DNA of 25,370 nt from an uncultured Prevotella sp. (GCA_934229335.1 CAKQDQ010000025.1:1-25370), one strand, 5' to 3'. Shown: positions 15,936 through 23,239, numbered from the stretch's first letter. Numbers and translations: made by a program. Notes: generated by a model not told the origin, from the letters alone.

Positions 15936-17078
15936 ATGTCAATACATAAGTCGCCATTTCAATTTGGCACGTTGGCAACGAACAGCAACTTCGTTGACCG
16001 TGTAGAAGATAGGGCTATGCTAAAGCAGATGCTCTCATCAAATATCAACGTGATGCTTATCTCGCCTCGCAGATGGGGCAAGTCGTCGCTCGTAAAGAAG
16101 GCAATGGAAGAACTTACTGAGGAAGACGATAAGGTAAAAGTGTGCTATATAGATGCGTTCAGCATCGCTTCTGAAGCGGAGTTCTACCGCATCTTTGCCA
16201 GTAAGGTTATCGCTTGCGCCTCATCAAAAGTAGAAAGGTGGATTACGGATGCCAAGAAGTTTCTTGTTGGTGTAGTACCCCAGATTGTTATTAATGACCA
16301 AGTAACGAACTTTATGGCTTTCGACATGAAGTTTGTGCCACAGGAACAAGACAAACTCGCCATACTGCATCTGCCACAACTACTTGCCGAGGAGAAGGGA
16401 TTACGCATCATTGTCTGCATTGACGAGTTTCTACAGTTGGCTACTTTGGCAGAATATAAGGACATGGAGGGCAAAATGCGCTCCGTATGGCAACATCAAC
16501 AGGATGTCTCCTACTGTCTGTATGGAAGTAAACGCAACATGATGCTCAACATATTTAATAACGCCAACAGCCCCTTCTACCGTTTCGGACAGGTAATATT
16601 TATGGAGAAGATAACGAAGGAGAATTGGATACCCTTCATACAACAGTCTTTTGATAGCACGGGGAAGCATATCTCAGAACAGTTTGCAGAGAAGATTTGC
16701 GACACAGTAGAGTGCCATTCGTGGTATTTGCAACAGTTGTGTTACTTCGTCTGGAACTTTACCCCTGACGAAGTTGACGACAACACATTCACACTTGGCG
16801 TAAAACAGACTGTGAATATCAACACCCCCATGTTTCAAAACGACACGGAGAGACTCAGTACTTCCCAGATAGAGATGCTGAAAGCGGTGAGCAATGGTGA
16901 GTATCAGTTTTCTTCTCAGGCTGTAAAACAAAGATATGGTCTCGGCAATCCTAACACAATCTTGAAGAACAAGAAGGCTCTTCAAGACAAGGATATAATA
17001 GAGAAAAACGGCAATGGCTTCACATTCGTAGACCCTGTATATAGAATATGGTTTAAGGATGAATATTGTAAACTATAG
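15936..17078 (+). CDS. Archaeal-type P-loop ATPase with C-terminal winged helix
   Basis: The 380-residue protein resembles the 'ATPase predominantly from Archaea' group (PF01637-like, within the STAND/AAA+ relatives). It starts with PFQFGTLATNSNFVDRVEDR, the family lead-in, then Walker A SPRRWGKSS at 43-51 and Walker B IIVCIDEF with D163 and E164. A likely sensor region is YGSKRNMM, and the C-terminal 75 residues (ISQ-type: STSQIEMLKAVSNGEY, then YGLGNPNTILKNKKALQ) look like a winged helix. Such genes are common, patchily distributed accessory genes in Bacteroidetes with no settled function; ATP-driven sensing or DNA-linked roles are proposed for the wider group. It is solitary, flanked by palindromes on both sides, and has its own promoter with an operator-like dyad. 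Confidence 0.85.
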   Translation: MSIHKSPFQFGTLATNSNFVDRVEDRAMLKQMLSSNINVMLISPRRWGKSSLVKKAMEELTEEDDKVKVCYIDAFSIASEAEFYRIFASKVIACASSKVERWITDAKKFLVGVVPQIVINDQVTNFMAFDMKFVPQEQDKLAILHLPQLLAEEKGLRIIVCIDEFLQLATLAEYKDMEGKMRSVWQHQQDVSYCLYGSKRNMMLNIFNNANSPFYRFGQVIFMEKITKENWIPFIQQSFDSTGKHISEQFAEKICDTVECHSWYLQQLCYFVWNFTPDEVDDNTFTLGVKQTVNINTPMFQNDTERLSTSQIEMLKAVSNGEYQFSSQAVKQRYGLGNPNTILKNKKALQDKDIIEKNGNGFTFVDPVYRIWFKDEYCKL

Positions 17079-17108
17079 AGCCAAGCCAATTTATAGAGCC
17101 GCCATTAT

Positions 17109-17192
17109 ACAATAACGCCCAAATCGCATTGCGAAAGCATAGCTATCGCGATGCGATTTGGGCGTTATTGTGTTGCGAAAGCATAGCTTTCG
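17109..17192. terminator. 21-bp perfect hairpin plus second hairpin between convergent genes
   Basis: Arms 17109-17129 and 17151-17171 are perfectly complementary over 21 bp; the 21-nt loop itself folds (gcgaaagc with gctatcgc). Next comes a second small palindrome, CGAAAGC-ata-GCTTTCG (17177-17193). TTGCGAAAGCATAGCT occurs twice, at 17129-17144 and 17173-17188, spaced 44 bp. The site separates the ATPase (plus) from tsaE (minus), so a two-way transcription barrier is likely, though no T-run follows on either strand. Confidence 0.7.
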
Positions 17193-17209
17193 TTGTGCCA
17201 TCAAAAAAG

Positions 17210-17620
17210 TTACCACTCTACGATACGGTTGCCGTCAGGTTGCGGAGTGATAGTGACGCGCAGCACATCGTCAGGTAGAGCGTCCTCTATCAGTTCTGGC
17301 CACTCCATGAAGCAGTAGTTACCGCTGTAGAAATATTCGTCGCAGCCCATGTCGTACACCTCTTCCTGTTTCTTTATGCGGTAGAAGTCGAAGTGGTATA
17401 CGGGGTTACCGTCAGCGGCAGTGTATTCGTTGATTATGGCGAAGGTAGGAGAAGTGATGACGTCTTCAACGCCTAACTCCTCACACAGAGCCTTAATGAA
17501 AGTGGTCTTGCCTGCGCCCATGGGTGCATAAAAGGCGATGTTAGTGTATTTACCGTTAATGGCGGCAAGAAATTCGCGTGCCGTCTCACGTATAGAGTCA
17601 ATTTTTAAGTCTAATTTCAT
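17210..17620 (-). CDS. tsaE: tRNA threonylcarbamoyladenosine biosynthesis ATPase TsaE
   Basis: TsaE is the small P-loop ATPase that cycles the TsaB-TsaD complex during formation of t6A at position 37 of ANN-decoding tRNAs. The 136-residue product has Walker A APMGAGKTT at residues 32-40, then the family blocks SPTFAIINEY, YHFDFYRIK and FMEWPELIEDALP, in the correct order and spacing. Length is normal. ATG 17620 starts directly at MKLDLKIDS. It follows porX by 35 bases on the same strand and is the last gene of the holB-ricT-gldH-porX-tsaE series. Confidence 0.95.
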   Translation of the reverse strand: MKLDLKIDSIRETAREFLAAINGKYTNIAFYAPMGAGKTTFIKALCEELGVEDVITSPTFAIINEYTAADGNPVYHFDFYRIKKQEEVYDMGCDEYFYSGNYCFMEWPELIEDALPDDVLRVTITPQPDGNRIVEW

Positions 17621-17655
17621 ATCCTTAATTATGAATTATACATTATAATGATGAG

Positions 17656-19212
17656 TTACTTTTTCCTTCCTTTCATGCTGATGAGTGGTATTATCATCTC
17701 TTCCATGGATATGCCACCGTGCTGGAAAGTGTCACGATAGTACTGCACATAGTAGTTGTAGTTGTTGGGATATGCGAAGAAGTCGTTGCCCGTAGCGAAC
17801 ACATAACTGGTAGAAAGGTTAGGCGCAGGCAGCTGTACCTGTTTAGGATTGGTAATCTCAAACACGTCTTTCGACTGGTGACTGAGATTTTTGCCTAACT
17901 TATATCGCAGGTTAGTGTTAGTGTTTTTGTCGCCAATAATCTTCACAGGTCGGTTACAACGTATGGAACCATGGTCTGTAGTCAGTATCACCTTGTAGTC
18001 AGTCTGCGCCAAAGCCTCAAAAAGCTCGTGCAGAACGCTATGCTTGAACCACGACAGCGTGATGCTGCGATATGCCGCTTCGTTGCTTGCTAATTCACGT
18101 ACCATCTTCAGTTCGGTGCGAGCGTGTGATAACATGTCAATGAAGTTGATGACAACCACGTTGAGGTCGTACTTGTCAAGGCTCTTAAACTGCTGCATTA
18201 GCTTGTCGGCAGCCTGCGAATCGTTAATCTTATGGTACGAGAAGGTGTCCTTACGTCGATAACGCTCTATCTGCGTCTTGATGAGAGGCGACTCGTTAAG
18301 GTTCTTTCCCTCTTCCTCTTCTTCGTCCACCCACAGTTCGGGGAACATCTCCGCAATCTGCAAAGGCATTAGACCAGAGAAGATAGCGTTGCGTGCATAC
18401 TGCGTAGCCGTGGGCAGAATACTGAGGTAGAGGTCTTCGTCAATGTCAAACATATCGCCTATCTCTTCCGCCAGCATACGCCACTGGTCGTATCTGAAGT
18501 TGTCTATGACGATGAGGAACACCTTTTCGCCGTTGCTGATAGTAGGGAATATGCAGTCGGGGAATATGCGGTTAGACATCAATGGCTTGTCAAGAGCCTT
18601 GGCACCAGGCGTCATCCAGTTCACGTAGTTTTTCTTAATGAATTTCGCGAAGCCGTTATTAGCCTCCTCCTTCTGCATTTTCAGCATCTCCTCCATGCTG
18701 CTTGAGGTAGCTGCCAGTTCCAGTTCCCACCTCACAAGGCGTTTATACACATCGCGCCAGTCATTGAATGTGCGGCAGTCTGCTATCTGCATAGATATCT
18801 CTTGGAATGACTGTTGGTAGCCCTGTTGCGTCACCTCTGTCACTATCTCGCGTTGGTGTACGTGCTTTTTCAGCGTCAGCAGAATCTGCATGGGGTTCAC
18901 AGGCTTTATTAGGTAGTCCGCAATCTTCGAGCCTATGGCCTGGTCCATGATGTCTTCTTCTTCGCTCTTTGTCACCATTACTACAGGAGTCTGTGGCTGC
19001 ACGTCCTTAATGCGCTGCAAGGTCTCCAGTCCTGTAATGCCAGGCATCATCTCATCGAGCAGCACAAGGTCGAAAGTCTGCTGTTGACACTGTTCTATAG
19101 CGTCAATACCGTTGTTGGCTACTACGACGTCATAGCCTTTCTTCTCCAAAAAAAGTATGTGGGCGCGCAGATGTTCTATCTCGTCGTCAACCCAAAGAAT
19201 CTTGACATCCAT
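17656..19212 (-). CDS. porX: PorX-type response regulator with PglZ/alkaline-phosphatase-like domain
   Basis: This 518-residue protein combines a receiver domain (1 to about 120; DD at 9-10, phosphorylated D53 in LVLLDEMMPG, K near 103) with a C-terminal alkaline-phosphatase-superfamily PglZ-like domain containing PTATQYAR (T268/T270), TTDHGS and HGGISMEEM, as in PorX of Porphyromonas. PorX works with the kinase PorY and the sigma factor SigP to switch on type IX secretion genes, and its effector domain hydrolyses phosphodiester-type nucleotides. It lacks a DNA-binding output domain. It is 2 bases downstream of gldH, so the two are translationally linked. PorY is not in this window. Confidence 0.93.
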   Translation of the reverse strand: MDVKILWVDDEIEHLRAHILFLEKKGYDVVVANNGIDAIEQCQQQTFDLVLLDEMMPGITGLETLQRIKDVQPQTPVVMVTKSEEEDIMDQAIGSKIADYLIKPVNPMQILLTLKKHVHQREIVTEVTQQGYQQSFQEISMQIADCRTFNDWRDVYKRLVRWELELAATSSSMEEMLKMQKEEANNGFAKFIKKNYVNWMTPGAKALDKPLMSNRIFPDCIFPTISNGEKVFLIVIDNFRYDQWRMLAEEIGDMFDIDEDLYLSILPTATQYARNAIFSGLMPLQIAEMFPELWVDEEEEEGKNLNESPLIKTQIERYRRKDTFSYHKINDSQAADKLMQQFKSLDKYDLNVVVINFIDMLSHARTELKMVRELASNEAAYRSITLSWFKHSVLHELFEALAQTDYKVILTTDHGSIRCNRPVKIIGDKNTNTNLRYKLGKNLSHQSKDVFEITNPKQVQLPAPNLSTSYVFATGNDFFAYPNNYNYYVQYYRDTFQHGGISMEEMIIPLISMKGRKK

Positions 19213-19214
19213 AC

Positions 19215-19679
19215 TTAATCACCTATTTTTATTCCTATATCCTCAATGCCTTGTATCACCTCTGGGCGCATGTTGTGACCCACTTTTACCAAAAGCGTGT
19301 CGCCAGGTTGCAGATGTAGCCTGCCGATAGGTATCTCGTGGGTGAAAAAGGTAATGCCCTTTCCTGTCTGCGAACCGTTTTTGTTAGCTACTTCAAAGTC
19401 CAGTCGCTTGGCGTACTGCTTTTTGGCAGGGCGTACTTCGCTAAATATACGCATGGAGATATTGCGGTATGGGTAAGCAGCGGTGGTGCGCAGACATAAC
19501 GTAGTGGTGTAGTTGCCTGCCTGATATATAGTGTCTACGCAAAAGCTTACAGTGTCGCGTTTGTCCCACCCAGAGTGTGCAATGTGTTCGTAGTGGTGAT
19601 ATTGCACGTTGGTGTTACAAGACACAAAGAGACATATAGCCACAATAGCGGCTATATGTCTCTTCCTTATACTTGTCAA
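19215..19679 (-). CDS. gldH: GldH-like gliding motility lipoprotein
   Basis: The 154-residue product resembles GldH, a lipoprotein of the Bacteroidetes gliding/secretion gene set. After a basic stretch, TSIRKRHIAAIVAICLFVSC ends in a lipobox Cys (residue 21), followed by NTNVQYHHYEHI, W and the HEIPIGRLHLQPGDTL beta-rich body. No ATG fits: the frame extends into the ricT gene, with GTG 19700 and TTG 19679 as candidate starts. TTG 19679 is preferred because it lies 4 bases past the ricT stop and gives an ideal lipoprotein signal. A 15-bp hairpin covers codons 6-18. In non-gliding Prevotella GldH is kept, its role there being uncertain. porX follows after 2 bases. Confidence 0.82.
   Translation of the reverse strand: MTSIRKRHIAAIVAICLFVSCNTNVQYHHYEHIAHSGWDKRDTVSFCVDTIYQAGNYTTTLCLRTTAAYPYRNISMRIFSEVRPAKKQYAKRLDFEVANKNGSQTGKGITFFTHEIPIGRLHLQPGDTLLVKVGHNMRPEVIQGIEDIGIKIGD
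19627..19664 (-). other. 15-bp hairpin inside gldH signal-peptide region
   Basis: AAGAGACATATAGCC (19627-19641) is perfectly complementary to 19650-19664, with an 8-nt loop. In the transcript it forms about 15 nt after the proposed TTG start. It could reduce gldH translation, or attenuate transcription between ricT and gldH. Confidence 0.7.
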
Positions 19680-19683
19680 TATG

Positions 19684-21012
19684 TTACTTATTCTTATCAC
19701 CTGTTCCCCCTTCAGTGTTGGCTTTATCATTATTTCTGCCCTTGTTGGCATTGCCGTTGTTACGGTTATTATTGCCGTTTGGCTGGCGGTTGTTGGCGTT
19801 GTTACGGTTATTGTTGCCGTTAGCAGCGTTATTGTTAGCCTTCTGCTTCTTGCGCTTCTTCTTTTTCTTGGCAGCGTCAAAGCGTGTCAGGTCAGCGTCG
19901 TCAAGGAGGTCTTTCGGTTTCTCTGGCTCTTTAGCCCTACCATCGTCGGCGAGCGAGAGCGGTTTCTTACCCTCTTTGTTCATCTCTATAATCTCCTTTG
20001 CGCGTTCGGCAGAGATTGTTTCAAGGTTAGCGGCAATGCGTTTGTCGGTAGAGTATGTCACCATGCCAGAGAGAATGTCCTTCTTGAACAAGAAGTAGTC
20101 ATTGTCCTGCGTCTGTAGTATGGCGTCGTGTGGTGGCAGCTTTTTGCCAGCCTCCATGTAGTTGTCAATCTCGTAGTTGAGGCAACACTTCAGCTTGGCG
20201 CACATACCAGCAAGCTTCTGTGGGTTAGGCGATATGTCCTGAAAGCGTGCCGCGTTAGTGCTGACGCTGGAGAAGTTCTTCATCCATGTGGCGCAACACA
20301 GCTCTCTGCCGCACGGACCAGTACCGCCTATGCGTCCAGCCTCTTGCCTTGCTCCTATTTGTTTCATCTCTATGCGCACGTGGAAGGTATCGGCAAGTAC
20401 CTTGATGAGCTGTCTAAAGTCTACTCGCTCGTCGGCAATGTAGTAGAAGATAGCCTTGTTGCCGTCGCCTTGGTATTCTACGTCACCTATCTTCATTTGC
20501 AGTCCGAGGTCTTTAGCTATCTGGCGGCTCTGTATCATGGTAGCCTCTTCGCGGCTCTTCGCCTCGTAGTAACGTTCCATGTCGCTCTCTTTCGCCAGGC
20601 GATATATCTTCTTAATGTCGTCCTCTGACTTCAGGTACGCCTTTCTTACCTGTAGTTCAACCAGTCGTCCCGTCATGCTGACTACACCGATGTCGTGACC
20701 TGGCGTTGACTCCACTGCTACCCAGTCGCCCTTGTGCAGGTCGAGACCGTTCACGTTGTGGTAATATCCCTTGCGAGTGTTCTTAAATTGCACCTCTACA
20801 AGGTCGGTTGTTTCGTTGTTTCCTGGCACGTCAGCAAGCCAGTCAAAGGCGTTCAGCTGATGGTCGCTGCGCGAAACACCGTGCTTACACAAGCCTCTGG
20901 CGCAGCCAAAGCCTAATGTAAACTTCATGTCTTGGTATGATGTTGACGAGCTTTTCTCATCATTGCTTGGTGGAGTGGTGAGAGTTGGCTCCTGTATGTT
21001 GTTGTCGTCCAT
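19684..21012 (-). CDS. PSP1-domain protein, RicT/YaaT family, with Asn-rich tail
   Basis: The 442-residue protein carries the PSP1 domain, as in RicT (YaaT) of Bacillus, which joins a complex that binds iron-sulfur clusters and directs RNase Y-dependent mRNA maturation. Visible family features are CARGLCKHG near residue 40, VEVQFKNTRKGYYHNVN, GARQEAGRIGGTGPCGRELC, then CATW and AGMCAKLKCCLNYE with clustered cysteines that could hold a cluster. From about residue 375 the chain is low-complexity: a KKKKKRKKQK run and a repeated NGNNNRNN motif, like RNA-binding disordered tails. holB upstream and gldH downstream form a familiar Bacteroidetes order. The biochemical role in this phylum is not established. 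A PSP1 function in RNA metabolism is inference. Confidence 0.88.
   Translation of the reverse strand: MDDNNIQEPTLTTPPSNDEKSSSTSYQDMKFTLGFGCARGLCKHGVSRSDHQLNAFDWLADVPGNNETTDLVEVQFKNTRKGYYHNVNGLDLHKGDWVAVESTPGHDIGVVSMTGRLVELQVRKAYLKSEDDIKKIYRLAKESDMERYYEAKSREEATMIQSRQIAKDLGLQMKIGDVEYQGDGNKAIFYYIADERVDFRQLIKVLADTFHVRIEMKQIGARQEAGRIGGTGPCGRELCCATWMKNFSSVSTNAARFQDISPNPQKLAGMCAKLKCCLNYEIDNYMEAGKKLPPHDAILQTQDNDYFLFKKDILSGMVTYSTDKRIAANLETISAERAKEIIEMNKEGKKPLSLADDGRAKEPEKPKDLLDDADLTRFDAAKKKKKRKKQKANNNAANGNNNRNNANNRQPNGNNNRNNGNANKGRNNDKANTEGGTGDKNK
19756..19821. repeat. 24-bp direct repeat within the ricT-like tail
   Basis: Two copies (19756-19779, 19798-19821) match at 23 of 24 positions and start 42 bp apart, each encoding NGNNNRNN on the minus strand. 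Because the period is 14 codons, slippage would change tail length without breaking frame. Confidence 0.75.
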
Positions 21013-21047
21013 GCTTTATGTAGTAAAAGTATTGGTGGGTCGTTAAT

Positions 21048-21246
21048 TTAGTAATGTTAAAAAAATAACTTTATAATTTTATTATTGTTAGAGTAATGTC
21101 GTCTTACGCATTTTTTATCTCATCTTGCTGGCTATTTTGTGGCTATTCATCAGTCACGATGCTCGCATCGCTCCATCTTCATATCTCCAAAATATCTCAG
21201 CAATCTGAGGTAAAAACTGCGCAAGTTATTTTTTCAACATTACTAA
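21048..21246 (+). repeat. Palindromic element E3 (199 bp), structured-element family
   Basis: Ends of 24 bp (21048-21071, 21223-21246), beginning TTAGTAATGTT, are complementary at 23 positions. Inner arms 21106-21130 and 21198-21222 pair at about 20 of 25 positions. The apex is cgatgc/gcatcg around loop tc, bracketed by TCAGTC (21150-21155) and TCCATC (21172-21177). The left arm holds a second copy of AGTAATGT at 21092. It fills the 253-base gap between holB and the ricT-like gene and has no coding capacity. It shares core and arm lengths with E1 and E2 but little sequence. Confidence 0.8.
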
Positions 21247-21265
21247 CTCCTTGGCGGAGGTGATG

Positions 21266-22384
21266 TTAAGTGGTACGGATAAGGATTATAATCTTCAGTG
21301 AGATGTCAAAGAACACCATTCCTGCATTGGCGTTTTGCCCGATGTCGCGAATAGCTCTCTGGAACAAATCTTGAAATCCGAGCACGTTGTTTTCGTTGAT
21401 AAAGCGTGAGAACTTGGTGCAGAACTGCTCCTCTGCCTGTGTCATGTACGTCAGCTCTGGTATGCGGAAGTTATACATGAACGCCTCTCGCGTCATGTGC
21501 AAGAAGTATGTCAGCATACGTCTCTGCTGCTCTCTGCCCATCTTCTTTATCTCTTCGCTCCATTTCTTCAGCCCCTTTAGGTCACGGATGTACGCCTTAC
21601 GCATCAGCGAGACGTAGTTGTCGAAGAACAAGTCCTTCTCGTTGTCGCCCTTACCGTCGCGCATACTGTCGGCTTCCGCCATCGCTGTTAGCCAGTTTCC
21701 GCCTGCTAAGCGTGTCAATCGCTGTGCGTCCTCAGGGGCAAGTTGTAGGCGTTGGGTCAGAGCTTGTTGCATATCCTGTGACGCTATAGGCTTTACGTCA
21801 AAGCGTTGCACACGTGAGCGTATCGTGTCGAGCAGCTTCTCTGGTTCACGGCATACCATGATGAAGAGAGTCTCGGCAGGAGGTTCCTCTATCAGCTTCA
21901 GCATCTTGTTGGCACATTCAAGGTTCATGCGTTCAGGAAGCCATATCAAACTGATTTTCCAGCCGCCTTGATTCGACTTCATGTTGAGGCGTTTTATCAG
22001 CTCGTTGGCTTCGCCTACCGTTATTATCGCCTGTTGGTTAGCAGCCCCGATGACCTGCATCCATTGCGCAAAAGAGAAGTACGGACCGTTAGCTAATAGC
22101 TTGTACCAGTCTTCTATGAAGTCGTCGCTCGTGGGTTTGTATTCTGAGTTCCACTTAGGCAGCTTGATAGTGGGGAAAGAGAAGTGGAGGTCGGGGTGCT
22201 GTACGCCCTTTACCTTAAAGTTTCCCTTATTGAGAAGATACGTAGCTAATGCCAGTGCTAATGCGAATTTGCCGCAACCGTCAGGACCACACAGCATCAT
22301 GGCGTGAGGCAGTTTGCCACTGTCAGCCAAGAGTGTGAGGCGTTGCGCCATCTCATGTTGTCCTATGATGTCACTGAAATCCAT
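21266..22384 (-). CDS. holB: DNA polymerase III delta-prime subunit
   Basis: The 372-residue protein is the delta' member of the clamp loader that places the beta sliding clamp on DNA. It begins FSDIIGQHEMAQRL, followed by a P-loop-like GPDGCGKF at 33-40 in which the usual Ser/Thr is Phe, fitting the known loss of ATP binding in delta'. The zinc-binding cysteines of the E. coli protein are absent and HPDLHFSFP stands there, as in other Bacteroidetes. Then come KMLKLIEEPPAETLFIMVC (sensor-type segment) and RSRVQRFDV, the SRC-like motif with Cys replaced by Val. The promoter is 9 bases before the ATG, so the mRNA is nearly leaderless. Ends just 20 bases before E3. Confidence 0.93.
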   Translation of the reverse strand: MDFSDIIGQHEMAQRLTLLADSGKLPHAMMLCGPDGCGKFALALALATYLLNKGNFKVKGVQHPDLHFSFPTIKLPKWNSEYKPTSDDFIEDWYKLLANGPYFSFAQWMQVIGAANQQAIITVGEANELIKRLNMKSNQGGWKISLIWLPERMNLECANKMLKLIEEPPAETLFIMVCREPEKLLDTIRSRVQRFDVKPIASQDMQQALTQRLQLAPEDAQRLTRLAGGNWLTAMAEADSMRDGKGDNEKDLFFDNYVSLMRKAYIRDLKGLKKWSEEIKKMGREQQRRMLTYFLHMTREAFMYNFRIPELTYMTQAEEQFCTKFSRFINENNVLGFQDLFQRAIRDIGQNANAGMVFFDISLKIIILIRTT

Positions 22385-22392
22385 TGTTTGTG

Positions 22393-22426
22393 CAAAGTTA
22401 CAAAAAAAATCTGTAATACAAGCAAG
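22393..22426 (-). promoter_or_regulatory. Promoter of holB giving a nearly leaderless mRNA
   Basis: On the minus strand TAACTTTG (22400-22393) is a full -7 element. A partial -33 (CTTG, 22426-22423) lies 22 bases upstream. The expected start is about 22387, within 0-5 bases of ATG 22384. Confidence 0.7.
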
Positions 22427-22462
22427 CTGTATTAAAAAAGAAAAGATGCTACTTCGTTGTGA

Positions 22463-23170
22463 TTACTCTGTGGTAAGTATTCTTATTATTGACTCGTTCA
22501 CAGTGCGTAGATTGTCGGTAGCAAGGCGCAGATTGTCGTGAAAGGCGTACATATCGTCTTCTTCGTCGTCACGAAGATTCGTTACCGCCTTAACGTATAA
22601 CACTGGAGTGCCGAAGAGACTGCACACAAAGCCCACTGCGGCACCCTCCATCTCTTTCAGTCTACCACCGTTGTCGTCTATGATGCGTTCCTCTTCTGTG
22701 GTCATGTCAAAGGAAGATCCTGTCGTAACCTTGCCCATTCCTAAGGACAAACGTTCTGCTAACGCGGCACTACCGCTCCATACTGGGTAGTTGCCTAAGC
22801 CCTGAGTGGCCCACTCGTTGTCGCCAGGCACACGACGGTCGTGGAACATTGCACCGTTACCTATATATACTCGTCCTACTTCCGCACCGTAACGTTTCCA
22901 GCCTCCGCACGTACCGCTACAGATAATGATGTCAGGGTGCAGGCGTTCTATAGCAGCCATGGTGGTAACGGCAGCCGCTTCGCAGCCAATGAGGTCGCGG
23001 TCGTGCTGTCTTCCGTTATGTACCACATACAGTTCCTTGCCGTTAACGCTGCCACTGTACAGTTGGCAGGGCAGGGGAGAGAAGAAGTCACACTGCTGGC
23101 GCAGATTAAAACATTCGATGAGAGGCTGCGTCTCTGCCTCCATTGCTACGATATAACATATTCTGTTCAT
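22463..23170 (-). CDS. Plant-type 5'-methylthioadenosine nucleosidase homologue
   Basis: The 235-residue protein fits the nucleoside phosphorylase/MTAN fold and most resembles plant methylthioadenosine nucleosidases, which split adenine from methylthioadenosine in methionine salvage. Evidence: VAMEAET with catalytic E11, GTCGG at 87-90, FHDRR at 109-113, TGSSFDM, and LKEMEGAAVGF with ribose-binding M174/E175. The segment that normally reads AVTD, with the catalytic acid for adenine N7, is AVTN here (N198), so substrate may differ or activity be reduced; futalosine hydrolases are a related alternative. A longer frame reaches 23236, but the promoter (23206-23237) lies inside it; ATG 23170 gives the family N-terminus. 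ATG 23182 is also possible. Confidence 0.85.
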   Translation of the reverse strand: MNRICYIVAMEAETQPLIECFNLRQQCDFFSPLPCQLYSGSVNGKELYVVHNGRQHDRDLIGCEAAAVTTMAAIERLHPDIIICSGTCGGWKRYGAEVGRVYIGNGAMFHDRRVPGDNEWATQGLGNYPVWSGSAALAERLSLGMGKVTTGSSFDMTTEEERIIDDNGGRLKEMEGAAVGFVCSLFGTPVLYVKAVTNLRDDEEDDMYAFHDNLRLATDNLRTVNESIIRILTTE

Positions 23171-23205
23171 AGTAAGTGTCATGTAATAATGTAAGAAATG
23201 ATACA

Positions 23206-23237
23206 CAAAGGTATAACTTTTTTCCTGAACACGCAAA
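23206..23237 (-). promoter_or_regulatory. Promoter of the nucleosidase gene
   Basis: On the minus strand TTTG (23237-23234), 20 bases, TACCTTTG (23213-23206): an exact consensus match. Expected start near 23200, about 30 nt before ATG 23170. The -33 box is 2 bases from the TTTG of the opposite promoter. Confidence 0.88.
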
Positions 23238-23239
23238 TG

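Noticed and set aside
19701..19880. Upstream part of the long gldH frame (Thr-rich)
   Set aside because: It is the Asn-rich ricT tail read in another frame; the Thr/Ile pattern is an artefact of the repeats.
23171..23236. N-terminal extension of the nucleosidase
   Set aside because: The promoter for the gene (23206-23237) lies inside it, and the family N-terminus begins at ATG 23170.
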